A stretch of 64,000 nt of DNA. Source: Arthrobacter sp. zg-Y1110 (GTDB lineage: Bacteria > Actinomycetota > Actinomycetes > Actinomycetales > Micrococcaceae). Where the stretch lies: the NCBI RefSeq assembly GCF_025244865.1, contig NZ_CP104273.1, positions 336,604 to 400,603 on the forward strand, written 5' to 3'. The first letter of the stretch is position 1. The number at the start of each line of letters is the position of its first letter. Below, piece by piece: positions 32,391 through 40,805 of the stretch. Under the pieces are notes generated by a model, which worked only from the letters and a program-made list of their open reading frames with translations, did not search any database and had not been told where the DNA came from. The position numbers were made by a program, and so were the translations under genes.

Positions 32391-33020
32391 ATGCCCACCG
32401 TTACCCGCGAAAAGATCCGCCTGGAGCTGCGCCGTGCCACCGGCCGGCACAACAGTGATTCAACCCCCGAGGTGGAGTTCCGCACGTACAGCGGCACCCT
32501 TTCCTGGGACGTCAGCCGCAACACCCTCGACCTGATTTCCCCTGAGACGGGAGAAATCATCGTCCGCCTGAGTAAAGACGCGACGGGGCTGCCTGCGAAC
32601 ACGGTCCTCCTCAAGGACGTCCCCCACCCGGCACTCATCCGCGGCGTGATTCCCGAAGCCGCCGGCTCCCTGGCCAGCCTGCGCACCCTCGGGGTCATCA
32701 AGCACAACCCCCGCGTTGTCTACGAAGGACAGCGCTCTGCCGTGGAACTGGTCGAGGACCTTGGCGCTGCAGCACAGGCCGCCTCCACCCGGACCGCCGT
32801 CGTGACCCTCTTCAAGAGCAGCGGCAAATACTCCTTCAAATCCGCCTGGAGGGTGCCCGTCAATGCCATTGAACCGGTCGACATGCTCCTGAGCCCGGAC
32901 TTCCAGCAGGTCAAGGGCGGTGCTGTCCTCGTTGAAGCCGAAGCCGGTGAGGAGTACCCCGAGGCCGAGAATTGGGGCTACCCCCAGCTGTTCACCGCAG
33001 AACGGGCAGGTCAGGCATGA
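32391..33020 (+). CDS. Hypothetical protein
   Basis: 209 aa, beta-rich (VEFRTYSGTLSWDVSRNTLDLISPETGEIIVRLSK), no membrane segment. GAAGGAAAA supports ATG 32391. The leader carries an out-of-frame ATG exactly where leaderless genes start, so translation of this gene may be tuned by that upstream start. Confidence 0.68.
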   Translation: MPTVTREKIRLELRRATGRHNSDSTPEVEFRTYSGTLSWDVSRNTLDLISPETGEIIVRLSKDATGLPANTVLLKDVPHPALIRGVIPEAAGSLASLRTLGVIKHNPRVVYEGQRSAVELVEDLGAAAQAASTRTAVVTLFKSSGKYSFKSAWRVPVNAIEPVDMLLSPDFQQVKGGAVLVEAEAGEEYPEAENWGYPQLFTAERAGQA

Positions 33021-33085
33021 TGACCGCCGGAGCCGGTGCGGTAACCACAAGTGGAAAACCGACCGTAAGAGTGCCGCTGCGGTAG
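33017..33085 (+). CDS. Possible 22-aa miniprotein
   Basis: ATG overlaps the previous stop (ATGA) and the frame stays open for 22 codons (MMTAGAGAVTTSGKPTVRV..). Coupling is as for real genes here, but the length gives little support. Confidence 0.25.
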   Translation: MMTAGAGAVTTSGKPTVRVPLR

Positions 33086-33112
33086 GCCCTGCCCCGGCAT
33101 CGGCTGCTGATA

Positions 33113-33150
33113 CCTGCATCCCGGTGGCTTCACGGTCACCGGGATGCAGG
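33113..33150 (+). terminator. Perfect 14-bp hairpin
   Basis: CCTGCATCCCGGTG and CACCGGGATGCAGG with a 10-nt loop in the 250-bp gap 33021-33270; probable terminator or RNA structure, no T tract. Confidence 0.6.
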
Positions 33151-33233
33151 CGCGATGCTCCACGGCTAAGCTCGGAGGCACATGACCGGTTCCGCCTGCC
33201 CCAACAGGCCCAGGGCCGGTCTTCATTTTCCCC

Positions 33234-33264
33234 GGGGAGACCCTTCGCCGCGTCCGCACACATA
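33234..33264 (+). promoter_or_regulatory. Class-1 bipartite promoter element
   Basis: GGGGAGA, 12 nt, TCCGCACACATA; ATG 33271 begins 6 nt later (leaderless). Confidence 0.78.
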
Positions 33265-33270
33265 GGGGAC

Positions 33271-34068
33271 ATGAGCACCCCGAACCCCTCTGCCATGTAC
33301 AGGTGCACGGCCACATACTCCAGCACCGAGACGGTCGACGGCCTCCCGGTCGTGACCCGTGGAATCCTGACCCTGACCCTTCCGCTGCGTGAAGCCACCA
33401 TCGAAGAAGCACCGGTCGCCGCACTCGTTCCATCCGGCGACAACCTCGATGCCGTCCCGGGCTCACGGCTGGCCGAGATCCGTGTCCTGGACGGGGTCTT
33501 CTTCCGCCAGCCGCGTACCCCGTCCGGCGGGGGCATCCCGCCCTGGTCCGACTGGGCCGACGTCCTTATCGGCCGGCACATCGACGGTACCCATGGAAGC
33601 GAAGATGAAGCCCGCGGGGCCATCCTGGATGCCACCTCCGGTCTGATCCTCATCAACGGCGAAATGTGGGTGCGCATCCACGAGCCCTTCCTGTACGTGA
33701 CCCGTCACGGCTACAGGGTGGACGTCGTAACGACAGGGCCGACCGGAGAGGAGCCCCAGCGCCGGTTCGCCCTGACCGAGGCCCGTCATGCCCTGGCGGC
33801 AGCGCGCGCCGAATCCCTGCGCGACGGTGTCATTCCCATCCCGGAACTGGATGTGCGCATCCTCATTCCCGGCCTGTTCTCCGTGGACAACAGGCCGGAA
33901 CGCATTGCCGAGGCACAGGCCAACACGGTTGCCAAGGCCTGGGAGGCCGTCGCCGAGCTGATGAAGGCAAACCCCACCGTCCCGACGCCGGCCGACATCC
34001 GGACCGCAGTCGAAACACTTGAAAAGGCGGCCGAAGAACTCGCCGCCCTGACGTTCCCGCGCAACTGA
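33271..34068 (+). CDS. Paralogous family C protein
   Basis: 265 aa; see the 31171 product for shared blocks (VAALVPSGD, LAEIRVLDGVFFR, LILINGEMWVRIHEP, FALTEARHALAAAR, LIPGLFSVDNRPERIAEAQ). First gene of an operon of helical proteins. Function unknown. Confidence 0.7.
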   Translation: MSTPNPSAMYRCTATYSSTETVDGLPVVTRGILTLTLPLREATIEEAPVAALVPSGDNLDAVPGSRLAEIRVLDGVFFRQPRTPSGGGIPPWSDWADVLIGRHIDGTHGSEDEARGAILDATSGLILINGEMWVRIHEPFLYVTRHGYRVDVVTTGPTGEEPQRRFALTEARHALAAARAESLRDGVIPIPELDVRILIPGLFSVDNRPERIAEAQANTVAKAWEAVAELMKANPTVPTPADIRTAVETLEKAAEELAALTFPRN

Positions 34069-34081
34069 AGACAGGAAAACC

Positions 34082-34498
34082 ATGAACTTCATCGACGAAG
34101 CACGCGCCCGCCTCGAAGCGGCAGCACAGAAATACGGCGGCCTCATTGAGACCCGCCGCGCCGACCACGAACAGGCACGCCTGCTGATCGAAATGGAGAA
34201 TGCGCTCCAGGCCCGCATCACCAACCTGCTGACTCTGGCCGGACTGGGTATTGAAGAATCCCCTGCAGCCGCGGCAGAGGCAGCCGCCCTTCTCGCCGGA
34301 AGCGACTCCGCCGCCGAGGTGGTCATCCGGGAATTCTGCGAAGAGATCCAGATCGCCGGCAACGATTACCACGCACGCATCACTGCCGGACAGATCGTGA
34401 ACCTGCTCGCCGGACGTGACCCCAACGACGACGGCGCCCTGATGTCCTCATTCGTCCCGCCCGCTCCCCCGACTGTCCTCCCGTCCCTGGCTGCCTGA
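34082..34498 (+). CDS. Hypothetical helical protein
   Basis: 138 aa, almost entirely helical with coiled-coil character (EARARLEAAAQKYGGLIETRRADHEQ marks the first helix) and a Pro-rich end. AGGAAAA precedes the ATG. No family recognised. Confidence 0.65.
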   Translation: MNFIDEARARLEAAAQKYGGLIETRRADHEQARLLIEMENALQARITNLLTLAGLGIEESPAAAAEAAALLAGSDSAAEVVIREFCEEIQIAGNDYHARITAGQIVNLLAGRDPNDDGALMSSFVPPAPPTVLPSLAA

Positions 34499-34512
34499 CC
34501 CGAAGGACCGCC

Positions 34513-34554
34513 ATGACCACCGACATCGTTGCCGCGTTCAAGGGAGTGAAGTAA
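34513..34554 (+). CDS. Possible 13-aa miniprotein
   Basis: Encodes MTTDIVAAFKGVK behind AAGGA, 2 nt before the next ATG. Could be a leader peptide or remnant. Low support. Confidence 0.25.
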   Translation: MTTDIVAAFKGVK

Positions 34555-34556
34555 AT

Positions 34557-35030
34557 ATGCACCTCGGAGCAGGAGGAGTGAGCACGCTGAACGGTTTCGG
34601 GAATGCGATTCTCCGGATCGAGGCCGAACGCATGGAGGAGGCCCGCCGAGCCATCGAAGCAGGCTGGACGCCCGAAAGCCATCCGGACACCTGCTGCCCG
34701 GAGCCGGTCAGGGTTCCTGTCCCCCGTCCGGCACCCGATCCCGGGTATGCTGCCGTGCGCCGCCGGTCGGCAGAGGCAAGAGTGTCCCGCCTCAAGGAGC
34801 GCCTCGCCGGTCTGGAGCAGACCGGTCACCCGGCCCGCCGTGCCGACGCCGGCGAGATCAACGTTCCGTTCCATCGGCGCGAGCGGGCCACCAATGCAGC
34901 CATCAGCCGCGGCGTCCAGGAAGCCGACCTTCGCGCCAAGCTGGCACACGCTGAATCACGCATCCGGTACTGGGCGGAAAGGGAAGCCGCAGTGAGCGGT
35001 CCGGACCGGGGCGCGGGTGCCGGACGGTGA
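34557..35030 (+). CDS. Hypothetical basic coiled-coil protein
   Basis: 157 aa (GTG 34578 with AGGAGGA is an alternative). Helices ILRIEAERMEEARRAIEAG and SRLKERLAGLEQTG; a Pro-rich CCPEPVRVPVPRP segment between. No known family. The -35 box of the next promoter overlaps its 3' end. Confidence 0.6.
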   Translation: MHLGAGGVSTLNGFGNAILRIEAERMEEARRAIEAGWTPESHPDTCCPEPVRVPVPRPAPDPGYAAVRRRSAEARVSRLKERLAGLEQTGHPARRADAGEINVPFHRRERATNAAISRGVQEADLRAKLAHAESRIRYWAEREAAVSGPDRGAGAGR

Positions 35031-35056
35031 GATTTGGGCTTCACTCCGCACACATA
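35026..35056 (+). promoter_or_regulatory. Class-1 bipartite promoter element
   Basis: GGTGAGA, 12 nt, TCCGCACACATA; gene starts at 35117 with GAAGGA (leader about 55 nt). Confidence 0.72.
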
Positions 35057-35116
35057 TCTTCCGTAGCACCCAACCCTTCCCCGTCCATTGGCGGGGACCT
35101 CACGACGAAGGAACAC

Positions 35117-35584
35117 ATGAGCACCGTTACGCCCCCGGCAGATGACACCGTAAACACCCGCGAGAGCATCGCCGTACCCGACATCTTCTCCTACGTCACC
35201 CCCGGGGCCTGGTCGGTATCCCTCATCCGGACGTCGTCCCAGATCTTGTCCCTGTCCGTAGCAGTGGCAGCGGTCCGGGCCAATGTGAAGGGCTCCCGCG
35301 CTTCGGTGGCGGCCGGGGTCGCAGCAATCGCAGCAACTGTCCTGTACAAGCGGTGCCATAAGACCTCCTTCATGAAAGAGGCTTTCCTCGAAGAGTTCGG
35401 CATCACCCTGGCCGGCTCCCCGCTGAGGTTCAGCGACTTCACCAAGGCACGCAAGGACGGCGGCTTCCCGTTCATTGCATCCGTGGACGGAGTCCGCGGC
35501 ATCTACACCCTGCACGAAAAGGATGACCGGATCAGCGTTACCGACCCGGCCGGCGTCAAGCTCCAGCGCATCTCCCGCCGCTAG
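35117..35584 (+). CDS. Membrane protein (YGI family, divergent)
   Basis: 155 aa. Hydrophobic segments at about residues 34-52 and 60-78, then FLEEFGITLAGSPLRFSDFTKARKDG and a beta-rich end (FIASVDGVRGIYTLHEKDDRISVTD), the same order as the other YGI proteins. Ends before a 16-bp hairpin. Confidence 0.62.
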   Translation: MSTVTPPADDTVNTRESIAVPDIFSYVTPGAWSVSLIRTSSQILSLSVAVAAVRANVKGSRASVAAGVAAIAATVLYKRCHKTSFMKEAFLEEFGITLAGSPLRFSDFTKARKDGGFPFIASVDGVRGIYTLHEKDDRISVTDPAGVKLQRISRR

Positions 35585-35591
35585 CAAAGAC

Positions 35592-35633
35592 AAGCACCGG
35601 CACCGGATCGGCCTGATTCCGGTGCCGGTGCTT
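35592..35633 (+). terminator. Perfect 16-bp hairpin terminator
   Basis: AAGCACCGGCACCGGA and its exact complement around a 10-nt loop, immediately before the next promoter. Confidence 0.75.
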
Positions 35634-35635
35634 GC

Positions 35636-35666
35636 GGGCAGAGTTCCGCCGGCGTCCGCACACATA
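35636..35666 (+). promoter_or_regulatory. Class-1 bipartite promoter element
   Basis: GGGCAGA, 12 nt, TCCGCACACATA; ATG 35673 begins 6 nt later (leaderless). Confidence 0.75.
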
Positions 35667-35672
35667 GGGGTT

Positions 35673-36065
35673 ATGACTACAGACAAAAACCTCCCCCTGC
35701 CCTCCGAGCCCAACACTGAACAGGTTCAGGCCAGGAAGGCGAAGACGGGTGGAAGCAGCCGCCGCGGCGCGCTGGCCGACGTCATGGAAGCAATCGGTTC
35801 ATGGGTGACCGGTGCCGTCATCGTCGCAGTCGCCGCTGCCTGTCTCTTCGGCCCCGCCTTCGTCTCCGAACTCCGGGAGGACGAGATCATGTCCGTGCTG
35901 GACTTGAGCGACGAACAGCTTGAGGACACCCCGATGGGCGATCTGGTCGACATCCGCAAATACGTCGACGAGTACGAAACCGACGACGAAGTGAACCGGC
36001 GCGCTGCCGAGAAGGCCGGGAAGATTCTGGACAGCACCATCGAGCAGCGCCTCGACCGGAACTAG
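35673..36065 (+). CDS. Single-pass membrane protein with acidic C-terminal domain
   Basis: 130 aa: basic N-terminal 35 residues, one membrane helix (SWVTGAVIVAVAAACLFGPAF), then an acidic helical domain (SVLDLSDEQLEDTPMGDLVDIRKYVDEYET marks it). Orientation rules put the acidic part outside. Function unknown. Confidence 0.65.
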   Translation: MTTDKNLPLPSEPNTEQVQARKAKTGGSSRRGALADVMEAIGSWVTGAVIVAVAAACLFGPAFVSELREDEIMSVLDLSDEQLEDTPMGDLVDIRKYVDEYETDDEVNRRAAEKAGKILDSTIEQRLDRN

Positions 36066-36079
36066 CAGCCGAGGCCGGC

Positions 36080-36110
36080 GGGCAGAGACTCCGTGCTGTC
36101 CGCACACATA
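36080..36110 (+). promoter_or_regulatory. Class-1 bipartite promoter element
   Basis: GGGCAGA, 12 nt, TCCGCACACATA; gene starts at 36156 with GAAGGA. Confidence 0.72.
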
Positions 36111-36155
36111 GGTGGAGGAGCGGGCGCCGTGCCTGCTGAAAGACCGAAGGACACC

Positions 36156-36335
36156 ATGGAACCCACGCTTCTGGCCCAGCTGCAGGCCCTCGCGGAAAAC
36201 CTCTCCACGGAGCAGGACCCGAACTACAAGGAGGAGTGGGAGCGCGGATACGACTCCGGCATGATGGCCGCCGGCCGCCTCCTGAAAGACGTACTCGCAG
36301 CAGCGGGTAAGCCGGCCGAAGAGAAGGCCTCCTGA
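36156..36335 (+). CDS. Small helical acidic protein
   Basis: 59 aa, helical (LLAQLQALAENLSTEQDPN.. EEWERGYDSGMMAAGRLLKDVLAAAG). The W-RGYDSGM core recalls short regulators or anti-host peptides, but no family is recognised. TGATG overlap with the next gene. Confidence 0.6.
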   Translation: MEPTLLAQLQALAENLSTEQDPNYKEEWERGYDSGMMAAGRLLKDVLAAAGKPAEEKAS

Positions 36336-36565
36336 TGGCCGTCCAGGAAGAAACCGGTCCCGTGCTGGTCACCGTCTACTGCGACGAGTGCGGCATCGAG
36401 GAAACCCACGACTACCTGGTCCCGGCCGGACAGGACAGCCTCGCTGTCGCCCGCCGCCACCTCAACATGAACCTTGGCTGGGAAACCGGCGCCCGCGCAG
36501 ATCTCTGCCCGGCCTGCCTTCCGACCCCCGCCGCCACCAATACCGAAAGTACCCGTGAAGTCTAA
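36335..36565 (+). CDS. Small zinc-ribbon protein
   Basis: 76 aa. CDECG near residue 16-20 and CPACL near 58-62 form two CxxC knuckles separated by a helix and strand, a typical zinc ribbon. Likely a nucleic-acid or protein adaptor; target unknown. Confidence 0.68.
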   Translation: MAVQEETGPVLVTVYCDECGIEETHDYLVPAGQDSLAVARRHLNMNLGWETGARADLCPACLPTPAATNTESTREV

Positions 36566-37871
36566 CCACGAACGCCCGGCCGCACGCCGCGCGCGCATCC
36601 TGTCCCTGACCGCCCTCGCACCGCTGATGCTTGCCGCCTGCTCCGGCCCGGCCGCAGCACCCGAACACGCTGCCTCCCAGCCCTCGCCCCCTGCAGGCAA
36701 ACACTTCGGCAACGTTGAGAAAGCCAGTCCGGAGACCGGCGGCAACGTCGGGAAGATCCCCGGCGCCGTGATTGAAGTGCTTCCTGCGGACGATCCTTCT
36801 GCCGTACCTGAAGGGGAGGCCACCGAGCCTGCACCGGCGGCGGCGGAGCCTGCGGTCTTCACCTCCGGCACACCGGCACACGTTGTCCGTGCCGGGGACA
36901 CCCTGCAGTCCATCGCGGACGGAAACGGATGGGGCAGCTGGTCCGAGGTTGCCGCGCACAACAACATCCCGGCCCCGTACATTCTCTTCGAAGGCCAGAG
37001 CGTCTCCTCCCCGTCCGCAGGTTCCGCCTCCGCTCAGCCGGCCGGCCTTACCCTCACCCCGGCTCCTGCTGCAGCTGTGAAGGAAACCCCTGCCGAGGCC
37101 CCCGCGGTGGAAGCCGAACCTGACAGCTCCCCGGCCGCACCGGTCGAAGAGGCTGAAGAAGCTGAAGCGCCTGCACCGATCGAAGATGCACAGCCTGAGC
37201 CCGTCCGGACTCCGGCCAAGGCTCCGGTCGTCGAGAAGCCGGTGGCGGCTGAACCTGTCATCGTCACGCCGGTCGTTGAAGCTTCGCCCGCCCCGGAACC
37301 TGCCGTCGACACCCCGGCAGCTGAGCCCGCACCCGCCCCGGCTCCGGTGGAAACCCCCGAACCTGTCGTGACTCCCGTCGAACCGGAACCCGTCGTCCAG
37401 GCACCTGCCGCCCCGGCACCCGTAGTCACGGAACCGGCTGTCACAGCTCCTGTCGTCACAGCACCGGTGTCCGGATCCTCGGAATTCGCCCAGCGGTCGC
37501 TGGAACTGATCAACGAGTACCGGACCGCCAGCGGTGTGCACGCCCTTGCGTACGACCCGGCTCTCGAGGCCCTGGCAGTGAACTGGGCCGGTTCGCAGAA
37601 GGACGCCATCGACGCCAACGGATGGGCCGGTGTCGCCCACAACCCCGACCTGGTGAACCAGCTTCCGGGCAACTGGTCGAACTACGCGGAGAACATCGCG
37701 GTCAACTACTCGCCGGAGGACATGTTCCAGTGGTGGACGAACTCCCCGTCGCACAACTCCGCCATGCTCTCCCCCGCGCTTGATTCATTCGGCTTCGGTT
37801 CCGCGGAACTGGATCCGCAGTCCTGGCTGGCCGGCAACCACGTAGGCGTCCAGGTCTTCGCCCGGTACTGA
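36555..37871 (+). CDS. LysM-CAP domain lipoprotein
   Basis: 438 aa from GTG 36555 (overlaps the previous gene). Signal peptide with lipobox LAAC; LysM-like domain HVVRAGDTLQSIADGNGWGSWSEVAAHNNIP (about 115-160) for peptidoglycan contact; about 140 residues of Pro/Ala/Glu/Val low complexity; C-terminal CAP (SCP/PR-1) domain from about 310: LELINEYRTASGVHALAYDPAL, AHNP, YAENIAV, WWTNSPSHNSAML, HVGVQVFARY. An exported cell-wall protein, maybe acting at the envelope during mating. Confidence 0.88.
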   Translation: MKSNHERPAARRARILSLTALAPLMLAACSGPAAAPEHAASQPSPPAGKHFGNVEKASPETGGNVGKIPGAVIEVLPADDPSAVPEGEATEPAPAAAEPAVFTSGTPAHVVRAGDTLQSIADGNGWGSWSEVAAHNNIPAPYILFEGQSVSSPSAGSASAQPAGLTLTPAPAAAVKETPAEAPAVEAEPDSSPAAPVEEAEEAEAPAPIEDAQPEPVRTPAKAPVVEKPVAAEPVIVTPVVEASPAPEPAVDTPAAEPAPAPAPVETPEPVVTPVEPEPVVQAPAAPAPVVTEPAVTAPVVTAPVSGSSEFAQRSLELINEYRTASGVHALAYDPALEALAVNWAGSQKDAIDANGWAGVAHNPDLVNQLPGNWSNYAENIAVNYSPEDMFQWWTNSPSHNSAMLSPALDSFGFGSAELDPQSWLAGNHVGVQVFARY

Positions 37872-37910
37872 CCCGCACCGGCCGACATCAACCTCCGAAG
37901 AAGGATGGAC

Positions 37911-38486
37911 ATGGAACAGAAAACCCCCGGCACCGCAGCGGAGCCGATGCCCTTCGGTGCCCCCGTCACGGAGATCGACGTCCCTTCGGGGAAACTGATC
38001 GTGGCCGACAACCTGGGCAGGGTGGCGCACTTCAGCATCGACCCGCCGATGTCGATCAACACCGCGTCCGGTACCGACGCGTGGGCACAGCTGCTCGCAC
38101 GGCAGGCAAACACCGCCTACGCCTACGTCGGCAACTCCTGCCCTTCCGTCATCCGCACGGCTGACGGTGCCCTTGAAGTCATCAACTTCGAATGGGACGA
38201 GGAAACCGACACCCGGAAGATCAACGAGGGCGAAGAGAAGGTCGCCTGGATCTGCACGGACCTGTGGGCGACCATGGCCACCGACTACCAGCACTGGCTC
38301 GATCACGGCGGTCCCGACATTGCGGTGGCCAACGAACCGTATTCGCTGCAGGTCTTCACGGTCATCGACGTGGCACCGGGACGGTACCGCTGGATTGCGT
38401 ACTCGCACCTGGACTCCTTCGACATGGATGCAGAAGGCCGCATCACGTACGCCCGTCTTGAGCGCATCGAGCCCGGGCAGGACTGA
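37911..38486 (+). CDS. Hypothetical protein
   Basis: 191 aa, acidic, beta-rich (VTEIDVPSGKLIVADNLGRVAHFSI and QVFTVIDVAPGRYRWIAYSHL). ATG 37911 is 6 nt after GAAGAAGG; ATG 37905 is too close to that site. No recognised family; downstream of the lipoprotein gene and likely cotranscribed. Confidence 0.65.
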   Translation: MEQKTPGTAAEPMPFGAPVTEIDVPSGKLIVADNLGRVAHFSIDPPMSINTASGTDAWAQLLARQANTAYAYVGNSCPSVIRTADGALEVINFEWDEETDTRKINEGEEKVAWICTDLWATMATDYQHWLDHGGPDIAVANEPYSLQVFTVIDVAPGRYRWIAYSHLDSFDMDAEGRITYARLERIEPGQD

Positions 38487-38506
38487 GCCGCCGGGCTGAA
38501 TCCGAA

Positions 38507-38544
38507 GCCCCGGCTGGTCGGCTGAAACGTCGGCCGGCCGGGGC
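38507..38544 (+). terminator. Imperfect GC-rich hairpin, probable terminator
   Basis: GCCCCGGC..GG.CGGC pairs with GTCGGCCGGCCGGGGC around TGAAAC. Confidence 0.5.
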
Positions 38545-38570
38545 GGGTACACCCCTTGTTGCACACTGAC

Positions 38571-39200
38571 ATGACCGGACGCTACCTTTCGACGATGGGA
38601 TCCAGAATGGGCGCAAAGAAACTGCTGGCCGTCTTCTCGACCGCGTCGACGGCTTTCGGCCTCGCAGGTGTCCTCGCTGTGGCTGCCGCCCCGGCGGAGC
38701 CCCCGCGCAACGCCGGTTACGACCTGCTCATTGATTCGGGCACTCCCCTGCCGGACACCCTGCAGAACCGGCAGCTCCTCATCAACGGCGTTCTGGCTGC
38801 AACAACAACCGGAGACGAGAAGGAGGGGCAGCGACTGCCGCCGGCGGTCACCGGAGTCATTGAGGATCTGGCTGCACCGGCAACCGACTTCACCTGCGCC
38901 CGGGAAGCATTGGCCGGGTACCTGCAGCAGGAGGCGGAGGAACGCAAGAACACCGAACTCCTCAGTTCCATGATCGGTGCCGCCGGCCTGGATAACGAGT
39001 CGCGCGCCGAGGACGCTGCCCGCAGCTTCGCACTGACCGGAACCGTCGACTGGCAGGAGCTCTCCAGCGTCCAGGCCACCATGGCCGGCGTCTACCTCGA
39101 AGGGTTCTCAGAGCTCATCGGTGCTGTCGACAGGAACGGCCAGCTTGAACGCCTCGGGCAGCTACGGAACACAACCCTCATCTGCAGCAGCCCCGTCTAA
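38571..39200 (+). CDS. Secreted protein, unknown function
   Basis: 209 aa with an N-terminal export signal (KKLLAVFSTASTAFGLAGVLAVAAAPAEP) and no lipobox. Mature part is helical and acidic (CAREALAGYLQQEAEERKNTELL). ATG 38607 is an alternative start. Two Cys (near 112 and 204) may pair outside the cell. Confidence 0.62.
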   Translation: MTGRYLSTMGSRMGAKKLLAVFSTASTAFGLAGVLAVAAAPAEPPRNAGYDLLIDSGTPLPDTLQNRQLLINGVLAATTTGDEKEGQRLPPAVTGVIEDLAAPATDFTCAREALAGYLQQEAEERKNTELLSSMIGAAGLDNESRAEDAARSFALTGTVDWQELSSVQATMAGVYLEGFSELIGAVDRNGQLERLGQLRNTTLICSSPV

Positions 39201-39221
39201 CGCCCGGCTCCGGACATGGAA

Positions 39222-39249
39222 AGGCCCCCGCCTGAATTGGCGGGGGCCT
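39222..39249. terminator. Bidirectional terminator
   Basis: AGGCCCCCGCC and GGCGGGGGCCT around TGAATT, between convergent genes ending at 39200 and 39269. Confidence 0.78.
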
Positions 39250-39268
39250 CTTCTGTTCCTGCGGGCGG

Positions 39269-40108
39269 TCAGCCGCGCCTGCTCCGGAGCGCCGCCCAGG
39301 TCAGACCTTCAATCTCCAGATCGTCAACCAGCTCGCGGGCGATATGCGCCGCCTCATCCAGCGGGTAGCGGGGCCGGGAGGGGACGTCCTTGCCCCAGCC
39401 GCCGGGCCCCCAGTGCTTGCCGAGCCAGCCGATGTCCCACAGCTCCGGACCGCGCCAGGTGAGCTTGATCGAGTAGGCGTCCAGGTCCCGCTCTCCCGGC
39501 ACGGCGCCGGCCGGAAGGATCGTGAACTCGGTGGCCAGGGGAAGGAGGTCTTCGCATCCGCGGGGAACAAACCTCGGCGGGTTCGGTGAAGGCAGGCCGG
39601 TGATCTCTGCTTCGGTGAGCACCTGCGGCGCCCCGGCCAGGACTGCCTCGTGGACGTAGACGAAGTACGGACTTTCGGCCAGGGGCTTCTCTCCGGCAAC
39701 AACGATGCAGTCCCACCCCAAGTCCGCCCGGCAGACGGGTACCACAATGAGGTCGTCCACACGGAGGACAGCACCCTGGACCGTTTTCTTTTCGGTGCTG
39801 TGCGCGGCTTTGCCGCGGGCCGGAGTCGCCTGCAGCTGCCCGTCGGTGATCAGGCGTCCGCCGTTGAACAGGACGGTGTCTTCGACCGGAATCATCGGGA
39901 AGCGGTTGAGGCCGGCGACCACGATGCAGGACCAGGATCCAGCCAGCTGCTCAACGGGGACCACGACGACGCCGGTGCCCGGAACACGGATCAGGTGCCC
40001 GCGGACATCCTCTTCACGGGGCAGACTGCGCACACGCTGCTTCCTGGCCAGCTTGTGCAGTGCTTTCGCCGGGCCGTACTTCACTTCTCGTCTGTAACTG
40101 TTGGTCAT
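39269..40108 (-). CDS. Multi-repeat hypothetical protein
   Basis: 279 aa. Two internal beta repeats (VVVVPVEQLAGSWSCIVVAGLNRFP and IVVPVCRADLGWDCIVVAGEKPL) and a C-terminal domain (ATEFTILPAGAVPGERDLDAYSIKLTWRGPELWDIGWLGKHWGPGGWG) paralogous to the protein from 40425. Unknown function. Leaderless start from a class-1 element. Confidence 0.68.
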   Translation of the reverse strand: MTNSYRREVKYGPAKALHKLARKQRVRSLPREEDVRGHLIRVPGTGVVVVPVEQLAGSWSCIVVAGLNRFPMIPVEDTVLFNGGRLITDGQLQATPARGKAAHSTEKKTVQGAVLRVDDLIVVPVCRADLGWDCIVVAGEKPLAESPYFVYVHEAVLAGAPQVLTEAEITGLPSPNPPRFVPRGCEDLLPLATEFTILPAGAVPGERDLDAYSIKLTWRGPELWDIGWLGKHWGPGGWGKDVPSRPRYPLDEAAHIARELVDDLEIEGLTWAALRSRRG

Positions 40109-40114
40109 GACCTC

Positions 40115-40145
40115 TATGTGTGCGGAGGGATACCTGCCGCTTCCC
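40115..40145 (-). promoter_or_regulatory. Class-1 bipartite promoter element (minus strand)
   Basis: GGGAAGC, 12 nt, TCCGCACACATA, then 6 nt to ATG 40108. Confidence 0.7.
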
Positions 40146-40156
40146 GGACACAGGAA

Positions 40157-40183
40157 GGCCCCCGCCCAATCAGGACGGGGGCC
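40157..40183 (-). terminator. Hairpin terminator
   Basis: GGCCCCCG and CGGGGGCC stem; lies downstream of the minus-strand gene 40199-40357 and upstream of the next promoter. Confidence 0.7.
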
Positions 40184-40198
40184 GTTGCGCTGCCCGGT

Positions 40199-40357
40199 TC
40201 AGGCGGCGGCGTGCAACTCTTCGAAATCAGCACGGCGGGCAACCTCGACATCAGCTGCCCGGTCGGCGCGGTCCCGGCCGGCGGCAAGGTACGCGTTCAC
40301 GGGAAGGATGATGCCCAGTGCGGAGAACCAGGCGAGGACGATGATGATGGCGGTCAT
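40199..40357 (-). CDS. Single-pass membrane miniprotein
   Basis: 52 aa: N-terminal membrane helix (AIIIVLAWFSALGIILPVNAYL) and a charged cytoplasmic tail (AAGRDRADRAADVEVARRADFEE). AAAGGGG 5 nt before the ATG. Single-gene unit with a class-2-like element upstream and a terminator downstream. Small membrane toxin or transfer accessory protein are possible. Confidence 0.6.
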   Translation of the reverse strand: MTAIIIVLAWFSALGIILPVNAYLAAGRDRADRAADVEVARRADFEELHAAA

Positions 40358-40382
40358 GGGGACCCCTTTCGTTGTCACCTGA

Positions 40383-40394
40383 CCTGTGTGCGGC
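40383..40394 (-). promoter_or_regulatory. Class-2-like CCGCACACA element
   Basis: GCCGCACACAGG about 25 nt upstream of ATG 40357 on the same strand. Confidence 0.4.
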
Positions 40395-40424
40395 TGCCGG
40401 CCCCGGCGTCGCGGTTTTCCGGAA

Positions 40425-40799
40425 TTATTTTTCCGAAGCGCTGCGCCGGGCTTCCCGCTCCCGGCGGTCCTCGATCCATGTCCTGCCGTTGATCGTGATG
40501 TTGTTGACCTCGCGCAGTGCGATGGCTTCAGCCTCCTGGATCGTGAAGCGGTGCGCGATGAGGTACTCCTCGTCCCGCTCCGGGGAGCCCGGTTCGTAAC
40601 CCCAACCCTCCGGTCCCCAGCAATAGCCCAACCACAGTACGGCCCAGGATCCGGGACCGCGCCACGCAACACGGATTGAGAAGAGGGTCAGGTCGGTTTC
40701 CCCGGGCACGGCGCTGTCGGGAAGGTACGTGAATTCGGTGGCACGGCGGACGGATACGGCATCGTCGTGGACGAAGGCCTCGACAGGGTTTGCGGTCAT
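40425..40799 (-). CDS. Paralogue of the 39269 C-terminal domain
   Basis: 124 aa. ATEFTYLPDSAVPGETDLTLFSIRVAWRGPGSWAVLWLGYCWGPEGWG aligns with the C-terminus of the 279-aa protein (only this block is shared), followed by an acidic helix and basic tail. Start 40799 is fixed by the class-1 element; the long open frame continuing to 41825 runs antisense through the HD gene. Confidence 0.7.
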   Translation of the reverse strand: MTANPVEAFVHDDAVSVRRATEFTYLPDSAVPGETDLTLFSIRVAWRGPGSWAVLWLGYCWGPEGWGYEPGSPERDEEYLIAHRFTIQEAEAIALREVNNITINGRTWIEDRREREARRSASEK

Positions 40800-40805
40800 G
40801 GTTCC

